A DNA stretch of 64,000 bases from Takakia lepidozioides (lineage: Eukaryota; Streptophyta; Takakiopsida; Takakiales; Takakiaceae). Location: the NCBI GenBank assembly GCA_030704615.1, contig CM060732.1, forward strand, positions 33,833,053-33,897,052. The letters are read 5' to 3'. Numbering within the stretch: the stretch's first letter is position 1; every line of letters begins with the position of its first letter. A model generated the notes under the pieces. The model searched no databases and was not told the DNA's origin. It saw nothing but the letters and a program-made list of their open reading frames with translations. This document shows, in pieces, positions 31,722 to 42,400 of this stretch. A program made the position numbers and the translations under genes.

Positions 31722-34109
31722 ATGGCGTTACAACCAACACGGGCAAAACCACCTTTTCCAATATATTCAGGAAAAGGGGATCCTGATGTACACATTAGCC
31801 AATTTGAGCACATGTGTATTGTGAACAATGAGAATGGCGATGATGCCAAGATGAGACTGTTTCCTTGTTCACTTATCAAGAAAGCAAGTGAATGGTATGC
31901 AAGATTCCCTGATAATCATTTCCTAACCTGGAATGGCTTGAATACAGCATTCCGAAATAGGTTCAGGACAAGTAAAACTGAGGATGAAGTGTATGGAAGT
32001 TTACAACAGTTAAAGCAAAAGAAGCATGAAACTGTTGAGGAGTATATGGAAAAGATGGAATTGATGATGAAAAAGCTGGCTGCTGTACCAGCACCAGGTT
32101 TACAGAAGACTTGGTTTGTGAGTGGACTAAGACCAAAGTTGCAGAAAAAAGTGGATGTGTTACCCCATAATACAGTGGAGGAGGCATTTGAAACAGCGAA
32201 CAGAATTGAGCAATTGGGAATGCTCAGGAGAGAGAAGAGGGATGATGAGGACTCTGAGGATGAGTCAGATGAGGAAGAAGAGCAAGAGCTGAAAAGGAAG
32301 AGTAAGAGGAAGGAGAAGTTGAAGAGGGATAACTATGAGAAAAGATTAGAAGAAATCTTGAAGAAGAATGCCACAGAGGCTGCAACACATTGGAGGAAGG
32401 GTGTTTGGTGTGCAAAGTACCAGAATGAAGGCCATACCACCACTGAATGCCACGTGAAGGAGAAACACTGTACTATCTGTAAAATGGATAACCATTCTAC
32501 TGAGAATTGTTACTACAACAGAAGGATAGCACCTGGAGAACCTAGGCAAGTAAGGGTGCATCAAGTGCAGCCCCAGCCAAGAAGAAACAGTGATCAAGAC
32601 CACTGTGGTAGGCCTAGTGGTTATAACAATGGCATGGAAGGGAGAGGTAATTCAAGAGGGAATTACTTAGGAAATTCCAGAGGCAACTATCAGGGTAATC
32701 CAAGGGGGAATTACCAGCCAGGGAATCAGGATTACAGAAACAATTCTAGAACAGACCAAGGGCGAGGACCTAATGGGGAAGAACTGTGTTACTATTGTAA
32801 TCAGGCAGGCCATCGCAAGGCAGCCTGTCCATTCTGGATCAGACACCAGAATGAGATGAGAGCTCCTGTGAATGAGGGGCCAGTGGTGGCAGCTCACATG
32901 GTTAGGCCATGTGTTGTACCAGAAGTAAGTACAATGATAGTAACGAGAAGCAAAGCCAAACTAATATCTCCAGTAGATGAGGAAGATGATGATAATGAAG
33001 ATGGCAGTGATGTGCCTGAAGATGATGAGGCTTGGAGAGATGAGAAGGAACTGCACAAGGAAGTGGCAGATACCATAAGGGAAATGCAGAAGAGTACTGA
33101 TATTCCTGTGGCAGATTCCTCTTATTCTGAAAGAGAAGAGGAAGTGAGTGAGGATGAAGGGAAGAAAAAAGCTGCAGACATGCAGAGTAATGAAGGGACT
33201 TTGGCTGAAGTAATATGCCAGTCCAAAGCGGAGATTACCATTGGACAGCTATTGGCTGTGGCACCTTATTGTAGACACAGGCTGTATCAAGCAATCAATC
33301 GAATTGCCCATGTGACAGGGAACACAGACCTGAACAGCAAGGTGACCAGTTATAATGTGAAGCCGGAAGGGCGAGAAACAGTCATGGACTTTGATGATTC
33401 TATGCCAGTAATCCAATTGAGAATTGGAAGCACAGAACTAACTGATGTACTGATAGATGGAGGCTCTGGAGTGAATATCATGACAGACCAATTAAGGCAG
33501 AAGCTTGGTCTAAGTAACATGAAACCAGCCCCGTTTACAGTAACAATGGCAGATCAAAGAAGTGTACAGCCATTGGGATTGATAAGAGGAGTTAAGATAC
33601 AGATTCAAAAGATGATCTTTATGATCTCAATAACTGTGTTGAAAATGGATGAAGTCATGGAAGCTTACTCCTTATTATTGGGACGTCCGTGGCTGAAACA
33701 GGCCAAGGTATTCCATGACTGGAATTCCCAGTTACTAATTGTGCATGATGGGATGCACAAGATACAAATTACCACTAAGAAATCTAGTAGATTACCTGCT
33801 ACGAGAAGACCTCGAGGGGTCAGGGAGTATGACTGGAGGGGAGGACTTGATGAGGAGCAGGAAGCTACCCTGTTCGCTGCACACCCAGAGTGGGAGCAGG
33901 TTGCAGAGATGCGGCTGGAAGGCCTAAGTTGTTTAAAAGGTATCTGCTGTGGTGTAGTGACAGCAACACCAATTGAAGAGGAAACCAGCAGTTACCCACC
34001 ACATTTCTATGAAGAAATAGAGGGAGAAATGGATATCCTAGAGGGACCAGCCACTGTGAGTTTACAGGATGAAGTGGTGACTGGTTGGACAATCACAGCT
34101 GATGAGTAG
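31722..34109 (+). CDS. gag-pro: Gag-protease of second-lineage gypsy element
   Basis: 795-codon open frame. Residues about 1-170 hold a Retrotrans_gag region (FPIYSGKGDPDVHISQFEHM, KKASEWYARFPDNHFLTW and FVSGLRPKLQKKVDVLPH). A lysine/glutamate-rich stretch follows, then three Cys/His clusters: CAKYQNEGHTTTEC (one Cys missing), CTICKMDNHSTENC and the canonical CX2CX4HX4C CYYCNQAGHRKAAC. Next come an Asn/Arg/Gly-rich linker, an acidic region and the aspartic protease with DVLIDGGSGVNIM and LLLGRPWL. It ends at a TAG at 34107, after which the same frame continues into the RT region, so this may be a suppressible or mutational stop. Confidence 0.88.
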   Translation: MALQPTRAKPPFPIYSGKGDPDVHISQFEHMCIVNNENGDDAKMRLFPCSLIKKASEWYARFPDNHFLTWNGLNTAFRNRFRTSKTEDEVYGSLQQLKQKKHETVEEYMEKMELMMKKLAAVPAPGLQKTWFVSGLRPKLQKKVDVLPHNTVEEAFETANRIEQLGMLRREKRDDEDSEDESDEEEEQELKRKSKRKEKLKRDNYEKRLEEILKKNATEAATHWRKGVWCAKYQNEGHTTTECHVKEKHCTICKMDNHSTENCYYNRRIAPGEPRQVRVHQVQPQPRRNSDQDHCGRPSGYNNGMEGRGNSRGNYLGNSRGNYQGNPRGNYQPGNQDYRNNSRTDQGRGPNGEELCYYCNQAGHRKAACPFWIRHQNEMRAPVNEGPVVAAHMVRPCVVPEVSTMIVTRSKAKLISPVDEEDDDNEDGSDVPEDDEAWRDEKELHKEVADTIREMQKSTDIPVADSSYSEREEEVSEDEGKKKAADMQSNEGTLAEVICQSKAEITIGQLLAVAPYCRHRLYQAINRIAHVTGNTDLNSKVTSYNVKPEGRETVMDFDDSMPVIQLRIGSTELTDVLIDGGSGVNIMTDQLRQKLGLSNMKPAPFTVTMADQRSVQPLGLIRGVKIQIQKMIFMISITVLKMDEVMEAYSLLLGRPWLKQAKVFHDWNSQLLIVHDGMHKIQITTKKSSRLPATRRPRGVREYDWRGGLDEEQEATLFAAHPEWEQVAEMRLEGLSCLKGICCGVVTATPIEEETSSYPPHFYEEIEGEMDILEGPATVSLQDEVVTGWTITADE

Positions 34110-35293
34110 GTGAGAGAAGTGAATGTGGGAACTGAAGAGGAACCGAGGATGGTGATGGTAGGGGCTGATTTGGAGCCAGAATTCCTTGAGGAAGCTAAGA
34201 GTTTGTTCATCAAATACAGAGATGTATTTGCTTGGAGCTACGAGGATCTAAAAGGGATACCACCTGAGATCTGTCAGCATAAGATTGAACTGGAACCAGG
34301 GTCAGTACCAATCAAACAGGCAAGGTACAGAATGAATCCCAACTATGCACAAAAGGTTGGAGAAGAGATCAAGAAGTTGGCTGAGGCTAAGTTTATATAC
34401 CCGATAGAGTATACAACTTGGTTGTCACCCATTGTGATAGTTCCCAAGAAGAATGGTAAACTAAGAGTTTGTGTGAACTATAAGAAGTTGAATGCTTGCA
34501 CGAAGAAAGATCATTTCCCCTTGCCATTCACAGAAGCGGTATTGGACATTGTGGCAGGCCATGAGATGTACTCATTCATGGATGGCTTCAGTGGTTATAA
34601 TCAAGTGCAAGTGGCAGAAAAGACCAGGGAAAGACAGCTTTCATCACAGACTGGGGTGCTTATGCATACAAAGTCATGCCTTTTGGACTTTGTAATGCAC
34701 CAGCAACCTTTCAGAGAGTGATAAGTGAATCTTTTCATGAGTATCTGGATGATTTCATGCAGGTGTTCTTGGATGATTTCAGTGTGTACAGCTCTAAGAA
34801 TGAGCACTTGCATAAATTGGAGTTATGTTTGGCCAGATGCAGGATGAGAGGTCTGGGCCTGAATCCAGAGAAGTGTACTTTCTGTGTGAACTCAGGGGTG
34901 CTTTTGGGACACATTGTGTGTAAGAGGGGACTTCTTGTGGATCCCAGGAAGACAGAGGCCATTAAAGCCTCTCCACCACCAGTAAATGTTAAGAGTCTAA
35001 GGAGATTCCTTGGACAAACCAGTTATTACAGAAGATTTGTCAAAAGGTATGCACAGATAGCAGCACCATTGAGCAAGCTTCTGAAGAAAGATGCAGTGTT
35101 TGCATGGACAGCTGAATGTCAACAGGCTTTTGAGGAACTTACATTGTCAGTAACAACTACACCTGTGCTGATTAACCCTCACTGGCATGTAGAATTTCAT
35201 GTTCACTGTGATGCCTCAGGGGAAGCGTTGGGAGCGGTGTTAGCCCAAAATGTTACAGGAAATATAGATTCACCTACTATGCTAGTAGGTTGA
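34110..35293 (+). pseudogene. pol: Reverse transcriptase of second-lineage gypsy element
   Basis: First part to 34721: DVFAWSYEDLKGIPPEICQH, SPIVIVPKKNGKLRVCVNYK and FMDGFSGYNQVQVAE. A shift near 34620 moves to the frame at 34676: MPFGLCNAPATFQRV, the catalytic FLDDFSVYSS, GLGLNPEKCTFCVN, LRRFLGQTSYYRRFVKRYAQ and the start of RNase H with CDASGEALGAVLAQ. FLDD (not YVDD/YIDD) is common in plant Athila/Tat-type elements. A few bases are missing around 35275, where DSPVYYASRLMN should be. Confidence 0.88.
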
Positions 35294-35715
35294 TGAACAG
35301 TGCTGAAAGGAACTATAGCACAACTGAAACAGAAGCACTGGCAATGATATATGCAGTCAAGAAATTCAGGCATTACCTATTGGGAAGAAAGTTTATGTTT
35401 TATGTGGATCACCAGGCTCTGATATATCTGGTGAACAAACCTTTGATAAGTGGAAGGATAGCGAGGTGGTTAATAATCTTGCATGAGTTTGAGTTTGAAG
35501 TTGTTTACAAGCCTGGCCGTTTGCATCTTGTGGCAGATCATTTGTCACGACTAACAACAGGAGAGGCCGCCACAGGAGTGGACGATCAGTTACCTGATGC
35601 GAGTTTATTTGTAATGGAGGTGCAAGGAAGTGCAGATGAATGGTTAGATTGGCAGTGGCCAATCAGATACTACCTTACTCATGGTCAATGCCCACCTAGT
35701 TATGGTAAGGAGTAG
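35290..35715 (+). pseudogene. pol: RNase H of second-lineage gypsy element
   Basis: RNase H continuation: NSAERNYSTTETEALAMIYA, KKFRHYLLGRKFMFYVDHQA, YKPGRLHLVADHLSRLTTG, then a spacer to a TAG at 35713 and integrase immediately after. It matches the uninterrupted minus-strand copy at 53541-54203. Confidence 0.88.
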
Positions 35716-35751
35716 AGGAAGAGAATCGCTATCAAGGCTTTACCTTATACT

Positions 35752-37488
35752 ATGGTAGGGGGCAGAATGTATAAGCTAGGACCTGATGGAGTACTTAAAC
35801 GATGCTTGTACCACCATGAAGTAGATAAAGTTTTGGAGGAAGTTCATAAAGGAGTGGCTGGAGGTCATTTTGGAGAAGAGACTACCAGTAGGAAGATACT
35901 ACTTGCAGGTTATTGGTGGCCTACTTTGTTCAAAGATGTACACAAATATTGTCAGAGTCGTGATGAATGTCAGAGGCTAGGACCTTTGCAGAGATCTGGG
36001 AAGATGGCTTTGCATCCTACGATGCCTACTGAACCATCTCAGAAATGGGGACTAGACTTTGTTGGACCAATTAACCCACCAGCCAAGAATACACAGAACA
36101 AGTACATAATTACAGCCACTGATTATACTACGAAGTGGGTGGAAGCTAAAGCTCTGAGGGACAACACAGCCAAGTCCACAGCAAGGTTCATGTATGAGAA
36201 CATACTTACACGATTTGGCTGTCCCCTGGAATTTATCAGTGACCAGGGAAGTCACTTCATTAATGAGACCATTGAACTATTGACTAAAGAGTTCATGATT
36301 GTGCATAGGAAGAGTACAACATATTACCCACAGGGTAATGGGCAGGCAGAGGCTACCAACAAAATACTATGTACTATCTTGGCTAAGATAGTCAATGCAA
36401 ACAAAATGGATTGGGATACAAAGCTGCTGACAGCTTTGTGGTCATACAGGACTTCATATAAAGTCACCACTAAGTATACACCATTCCAATTAGTTTATGG
36501 TATGGAAGCTTTACTTCCAGTGGAATTCTTGTTACCTACCATGAGAACTGAATGGGGAAAGAGAATGGAATTGGAAGATTCAATTAAGGTCAGGAAACAT
36601 GAATTATACCATGTGGAAGAAGTACGTGCTGATGCAGCTCATAACATGACCAGAATTCAGATGAAGAAGAAGGAACAGTTTGATGAAGGCAAATTAAAGA
36701 CTTTTGAGACGGGAGATTTGGTTCTCTGGTTGCAGAAGAAGGGGAAGATTAAAGCTTATAAGCTTAAATCACCATGGAAAGGACCTTATGTCATACAGAA
36801 GATGTATGATAACAACACCGCCATGTTACAAACCATTAACAAAGAGATGCTGGGAAGAGTCAATGCCAATAAGTTGAAGGGGTACAGGGGTATCCATGAC
36901 AAACCATTGCAACACGATTTGCATGTTGAAACGCAAAAGCAGTCACGGGCTACGCTAGTGATACCAACGGAGTATGGAGCACTTGTCGTTAAGCCGAGCG
37001 TGTATGACCAAGGCGGGAAGTACAAATGTCACACAGCCTATCACAGCCCATTACAGTGTCACACAACCTATTACAGCCCATCACAGCGTGACACAGCCTA
37101 TCATAGCCCATCACAGTGTCACACAGCCTATCACTGCCCACCACAGTGCCACACAGCCCATATAGATTACACAGTCCATAGGGCAGTGACAGGTGGACGC
37201 GAATTAACGTTAGAAAAGTGGCCATCGAGTGAAGAGGAAGTTTGGAAGTCAAACTTGGAGAATATGCCACGCAGAGAGGGGAAGTCGGGGGCATGTTTTG
37301 AAACGGACACGTGGCCACTAAGGCGTGGCACACCGCACTGCATCAATTGCAAAAAAAATTCTCATCATGCAAACGTACAAATCGGGCTGTCAAAGTACCT
37401 ACCTGGTACAGCAGCTAATACTAATTGTGGGCCCATTAATGCATTCAGTGTAAGGGTAACGGAACCCTTTCCGAGTACAAAAAAATGA
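35752..37488 (+). CDS. pol: Integrase with repetitive histidine-rich tail
   Basis: Open frame of 578 codons. HHCC finger: [18 protein letters not shown], then CQSRDECQRLG. Catalytic triad contexts: [14 protein letters not shown] (D), FISDQGSHFINE (D) and QGNGQAEATNKI (E). The C-terminal DNA-binding part has FETGDLVLWLQKKGKIKA and SPWKGPYVIQKMYDNNTA. Unusually, the frame continues over 150 residues with tandem HTAYHSPSQC-like units (37027-37165) and a further uncharacterised tail. No chromodomain. Confidence 0.9.
   Translation: MVGGRMYKLGPDGVLKRCLYHHEVDKVLEEVHKGVAGGHFGEETTSRKILLAGYWWPTLFKDVHKYCQSRDECQRLGPLQRSGKMALHPTMPTEPSQKWGLDFVGPINPPAKNTQNKYIITATDYTTKWVEAKALRDNTAKSTARFMYENILTRFGCPLEFISDQGSHFINETIELLTKEFMIVHRKSTTYYPQGNGQAEATNKILCTILAKIVNANKMDWDTKLLTALWSYRTSYKVTTKYTPFQLVYGMEALLPVEFLLPTMRTEWGKRMELEDSIKVRKHELYHVEEVRADAAHNMTRIQMKKKEQFDEGKLKTFETGDLVLWLQKKGKIKAYKLKSPWKGPYVIQKMYDNNTAMLQTINKEMLGRVNANKLKGYRGIHDKPLQHDLHVETQKQSRATLVIPTEYGALVVKPSVYDQGGKYKCHTAYHSPLQCHTTYYSPSQRDTAYHSPSQCHTAYHCPPQCHTAHIDYTVHRAVTGGRELTLEKWPSSEEEVWKSNLENMPRREGKSGACFETDTWPLRRGTPHCINCKKNSHHANVQIGLSKYLPGTAANTNCGPINAFSVRVTEPFPSTKK
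37027..37165 (+). repeat. Tandem repeat in integrase tail
   Basis: About five near-repeats of roughly 30 bp (CACACAGCCTATCACAGCCC and following bases) built on a CACAGC motif every 10-11 bases. They encode HTAYHSP-type units. The minus-strand copy (43709-43945) has more units and different variants. Confidence 0.85.
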
Positions 37489-37733
37489 AACCTATGCCAC
37501 ATGTGCTGTCCTACTGGACATTCCAGGTGGGAATGTCCATGGAGGGGGGTGGAATTAAGAAATTACCTAAGCAGTCCACAGCCAATCAGGAGTGCGAATT
37601 ACATGCAGGTGGTTCCCTCCAAGAAACAAGAACAAGAAATAGGAAGTGTTATGAGCGGAAGAGTCGGGGTGGCTCTGAATAGCCAAGGTCTCGACAGAAG
37701 GGGCAATCAAAGCACTAGTTTTGGAGCTATGGC

Positions 37734-38518
37734 AGATGTAACGGATTACACACTCGCTTTACTTCTCACGCAGTGGCGCAAGGACGGAAGCATTGAGAGT
37801 ACATTTTCTCTCACTCGATACTTGCAAGCCCCACAGGCTTACACGCACTTACCTGTTCCATTCTGTGCCAATCATACCTTCATGCTCTGTGCCCTGCAAG
37901 CTTTCCTTTAGCTGTTTCAAACAAAGCTTTTTTTATTGTCTAGAATGAAGAGAGTGAGGGGAATGGAGGATATCAGGGTGAAGAGCACCACGATTATGCA
38001 GAAGCAAACAATTGCAGCACCGCAGGCAGTACAGCTGCTAAGGGAGTTGCGATTGGAGGGGCTGCTACGCAAGGACTGGTCCTTGTATCATCGGCAGTAT
38101 ATGATTCAATTTCTTCAGAACTTTGAGCCTCGGACGGGAGTTACTCAGGTGAGGGGAGTAGATATAGAAATTACTCCCCAGTACCTGCAGCAATTGTTTG
38201 ATTTGCCATCAGGTCATGTGGATATGGACGAGCACAGGGCAAGATTGCAGATAGGAAATTTGTTCCAAGAAGGGAGTTTCTTTAAAACTCAAGGTTACGT
38301 TTGTACCAAAGCCAAGTACCCAGGGCTTAGGGAAGTTGGCCAAATATTGAACGTTCTGTTTGCCATGAAACAGAACCAACAGTATTTGAGCAGGTCATTC
38401 ACAAAGGAGATCCTGAAAGCTTTGAGGAGAGAGGATGTCGCTTGGGCGGAGTTAATGTACAATGGACTGGTGGACGAGATGAAGAGGTTACAGGGCACTG
38501 CTGCTAGGTCTCCGATTG
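37734..38518 (+). pseudogene. Third gene behind integrase, 5' part
   Basis: Starts MADVTDYTLALLLTQW near 37731, breaks at a stop near 37911, and continues from 37936 with MKRVRGMEDIRVKSTTIMQK, a VRGVDIEITPQYLQQLFDLP motif and LNVLFAMKQNQQYLSRSFTK. It is cut at 38518, where the sequence switches to an inverted LTR-proximal fragment. The 'VRG..I..TP..LQQLFDLPSG' pattern recalls the plant transposon protein domain found beside plant gypsy elements; this is a resemblance only. The fuller version is on the minus strand at 39470-43270. Confidence 0.6.
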
Positions 38519-38637
38519 TCGCGCGGCTTTTACTCACCCATCCCTTCGCTATCCGAGGCGGAAACTCCAAGATAGGAGAGTTGGAAATCTCTAAGCACTC
38601 AGCCCGCTCAGAACAATCAGTCATGACCTACAGCTAG
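38519..38637 (-). repeat. Inverted LTR-proximal fragment
   Basis: The reverse complement of about 30164-30280: encodes LEISNSPILEFPPRIAKGWV on the minus strand, next to the LTR end. It is the first 120 bases of the internal region of a minus-strand element, truncated and joined to the third gene of the plus copy. Confidence 0.85.
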
Positions 38638-39431
38638 TGTATCATGGGGGTGTTTCCTATTTGTTTTCCTTCCCGCATTCATGTTAGCTAGTTACCTTAC
38701 TGTTGGTAATTAAGTATCAGTTTGCTTCAGCAATCTATCGGATTCCATCAACTCATCCATTCATTCCACAGCTTCACTCAGATCTCTCTACACAGTATGA
38801 GTATGAAGTGTGTATCAAATTAATATCTATCAAGTATCAGGCTGAAGCCAAGGAATCTCTAATCTGCTCTACATTACAATTCTACTGCTTGCATTCATTA
38901 AGCATCACAGATCATCCTCCTCCTACTCCGTGCTCTCTCTCTTTCTGCTCAGAGATACGCTCTCTGCCTCATTCTCCCAAGTGATGTCCGAAGCCCCCTT
39001 AGAAGTGCTTTTCCCACCCCTTCCAGCAGTGATTCCCCAAGAAATGATCCCTTTCCAGTCCTCGCTCCTCGCTTTATCTTCCTACCCGTTGTTCTAACCG
39101 TTTCCTTCACTAACCGTCACTTGTGAACTAACATGTTCCATTCGCAGATGTTGTTCCCCACAGTCATTCCCTGTCCTGCTATCCGTTCCCTATGGTCGTG
39201 ACAGCTGTGTCAAGCTGTGACTGGCTGTGTCGGCTGTGTCGGCTGTGACGGGCTGTGTCGGGTTGTGTTGGCTGTGACGAGCTGTGTTGGCTGTGACGAA
39301 CTGTGTAACCCCCCCCCCCTAGAGTGCGCTGCTGTCACCCCTAAGGCTCCTGTTGGTCTCAGTCTGTGCAAAAATTAAGGGTACCCCTCAGATCCCGTAA
39401 AAGTGTCTAAGTCCCAGACAGTCCTCTAACA
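38638..39431 (-). repeat. LTR of second-lineage gypsy element
   Basis: About 794 bp. On the plus strand it runs TGTATCATGG to CCTCTAACA, so in element orientation it begins TGTTAGAGG and ends CCATGATACA. The minus strand shows a polypurine tract right before it (39432-39449) and an internal element start right after it (38637 downward), so one LTR lies between two internal regions. It includes CTGTG/CACAGC iterations (39195-39305) and a C run at 39310. No gene. Confidence 0.75.
39195..39305. repeat. Short-period CACAGC/GCTGTG iterations in the LTR
   Basis: About eleven GCTGTG motifs spaced roughly 8-11 bases apart. In element orientation this reads as CACAGC repeats, the same motif and spacing as in the coding repeat of the integrase tail. 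Confidence 0.8.
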
Positions 39432-39449
39432 TTACCCCTTCCCCTCTCA
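39432..39449 (-). other. Polypurine tract, minus-strand gypsy element
   Basis: On the minus strand GAGAGGGGAAGGGGTAA stands directly before the LTR start TGTTAGAGG, where plus-strand DNA synthesis is primed. It defines the right orientation and boundary of the minus copy. Confidence 0.8.
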
Positions 39450-39469
39450 AAAAGCCGTGTCCTCACGGT

Positions 39470-42400
39470 TTACTGTTTGGGATTAGCAAACCATTGTGAG
39501 TGAGCACCCTTCTGACGTTGAGAGTCTCGTGAAGGACTATGTGTGCGAGCCCTCGGTCTGTCACTGGTTGACGGAGATGATTGAACACTACCTGGATATG
39601 TAAGGCCCTCTGGAGGCTGATATCGAGGTAATCTTTCAGGCATAGGAGACCCCCGTCGCTTCTTCTCTGCCATCTGAATTGCATAGTCTTCTCCCATGTC
39701 AAAAGAGTCCGCTGAAGAAACAGTTGTATCAGAATCCTCATCGCCTCTCAGGTGTTTTAACTGCCGAACTTTTTGTGGAATCCTCTGGGGCATACAATGT
39801 TGTCCTACCATGTCTGGAAGTTTAAACTTTAAAACTTGCTCTAAACGCTGAATGGTAAAATTGGTGAAGACCCTGAGCTCCTTGCCTGTCCAGGTGAGTG
39901 GGGTACCAATGACTTGGGAATTGTGCAAGTATTTCCATGCCTCATGTCCCTTAAAGAAAATATCGTCAGGGCCGAATTTCTGTGTTGACAAATTGTTCCA
40001 GGCCGCTTGAAACCATGAACGAATTTGAGAATCCTTTTGCATCATAACTTTTGCCTCATATAGGTACATATGAGGTGGCACTGAAGGTAAGATCCAATGA
40101 TCCCCACTGGAATAACTCAGAAAGCGCGATTGCATCTTGTGCTGCTCAATATGATAACGTATCAGAAAACAAGCAGCGTAGTATAACCCGCAGCCCATGA
40201 CAATACTTGCTACCTCCTTGGTCCTGGTATAAATGAATCCATGTATAATTTGGAAGGCAATTAATTCCTTCAACATGGTACCTGCCTCTTGCCAGTATTG
40301 TGCAAAGTGATGATCCTCAATTGGTCGATTGTTGGGAAGAACTTTAGTCCTAGTTGCCACTGGCAGCCAAATGCGCATGATTTGATAGTAATGTGCCAAT
40401 GATTGCGGAGGACTAAATTCTTTCCAAGCCAAATCCAACACAATGGGAATTTGGTTGAAGGGCATAATCATAGCCCTACTGTACTCCCTTGCAGCTGGAG
40501 TTTTAGGTGGGTTAAAAGCAGCATTGCCCCATACCTCAGGCTATGGTGGCTGTGGTGTGGCTGTAGTAACAACAGGGTCAGCTACTGGCACAGTGACTTG
40601 TTGTGGTGTTGGTGGCACTGACTCTTGTACCATTGGCATCTCCTGCACCTCCTGTGAAGAAGACTGAAAAGCCAAAGTTCTGGCTTGTAAATAAGAAGCC
40701 ATTAGCTGTTCCTCAGGTATACAGACTCTCTTGTCGATATTTGAAGTGAGGTCCTCCACTTGAGTCTGCAGGCCGTCTACATCCTCCTGTAACTCCGCTA
40801 TCCTACTATAGACATTGTCTATAGTAGTTGTGGCAATGTTTTGCACTTGCAGCCTGAGCTCATTCATCTCGCTTTGGGTGAGCTTTCGTGGTGCTTTGCC
40901 CTCCACTGGGCCTTGTGCTAACCAGACCTGCATAAGGTGGTTATCCACCAAGTTGCTTGTGGTTCCTCTGAGAGTGTGCTCCTCTCTGAGTTTGTACACA
41001 TCTAAGTACTGTTGTAAAGCCTCCATGCGCTTTGCATGAGGTTCAACCAAATTCGCATAGGCAGCAAGCAGATTATTGGCTTCCTTCCAAGCCTTGTTAG
41101 TGACCGAGATTTCATTTCTATTGGCCATGATTGTTTGTTGCAACTCCAGGATGTGCCTCTCTTGGTCAGCTTCAATCTGCCTATATTGCTTGAAAGTATC
41201 CTCATTGCGACAGATTGTATTCTTCATATCGACAATGAGTTTGATTTGCTCAACATTCTCTGCCTCTGCCTTCGTACATCTTTCCGCTTGACTGTTTATT
41301 TCTTTTGTAGATTGGTCAAGCATAGTTGTGAGTGTAGCACATTTTATGGCCATCCTGTCATGCACTGTCTGCAACTCCATATGTAGTGCATTCACTTCTT
41401 GCAACTTGCTTTCATGCTTCACCTGCATTTGGTATAGCTGTTGCTTATGTGTTTCGTGCAAGTGGTCTTGCGCGAGGCCTGCCTCAATCAATTGTTCCTT
41501 GGCCAATTGCAAAGCCGTTTCTGTACTCTCCAAGTCTTGCTGCATCTTGAGAGTGACCTCTTCATCGACCTTGTTTGCACACTCTATGGCAAGTCGAGCC
41601 TCAAACTCTTTCTTGAGTTCTTCCCTCAAGGCTGCCAATTGAGTAGTGGGAACATGGGATTTGACATAAGTACCCAACAAATTAAGTGTCCTGCTTATGG
41701 AACTCATAAGCATGGCCTGTTGAGGGTCATCATGGTGAGCTTGCTGCTATTCTCCCTGATCCTCAACAATATGATGCCTCACGAACCACTCAGGTCATTG
41801 TCCCACCAGATTTTCTTCCTCAACCACTTCATCCGTCACCGGTGCTGCAGTGTCTTGACATTCTACCTGTGGTACCTCCGGCACATGTGTGTGTATTATA
41901 TGCACCGGAGGGTTTCCCTTGGACAACTGTTGCACCTCTGGAATCACTGTCTCCTTGACCAGACCAGAATATTCATAGAGAAGGTCCCCCTTCTCAATTT
42001 CTGCCACCACCTGTTCTGTAGTGGGAATATCTAACCCTTCTTTCTCCAAATCAATTATTTCTCGTGGAACTGCATGGACAACTTGTGGTAACCTTGTGAG
42101 AAGCCGATCATCTGGCTGTGATGGCTGTGATACTGAAGTAACTTCATTTTCCCTCTCTGAAGGTCCTGCTTCTAGAAATAGCAGTTCTCTGTGCTGCTGT
42201 GCCCCTTCCTGCACAAAAACTTGGGAAACATTATCATGCGGATTCCGTGAAGCCAGTGGATCCGCCACTACAGTCTTTCCCTGCCTCTGTCTCTTATTCT
42301 CGGGTTGTCCTGCCAGTCCACCCTCACTGTGTGAAGAGCCTTGCTCTTCCATTGCAGTGGTTTCTGGCTCAAACACTCCCATCTCCTTTATTTCTCGAGC

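Larger units (their letters stand above)
30155..38518 (+). mobile_element. Ty3/gypsy element, second lineage, plus copy
   Basis: Starts with the last 10 bases of an LTR (CCATGATTCA, compare CCATGATACA in the LTR at 38638-39431 read on its minus strand), so its 5' LTR is almost wholly deleted. Order: upstream open frames (30174-31713), gag-protease (31722-34109), RT, RNase H, integrase with a repetitive tail, and a third gene cut off at 38518. No chromodomain. The DGGSG protease motif and FLDD reverse transcriptase suit plant Tat/Athila-like lineages. Confidence 0.85.

Noticed and set aside
37936-38637. The third gypsy gene as a retroviral-type envelope
   Set aside because: No signal peptide, cleavage site or transmembrane anchor is visible; coiled coil and disordered regions dominate.
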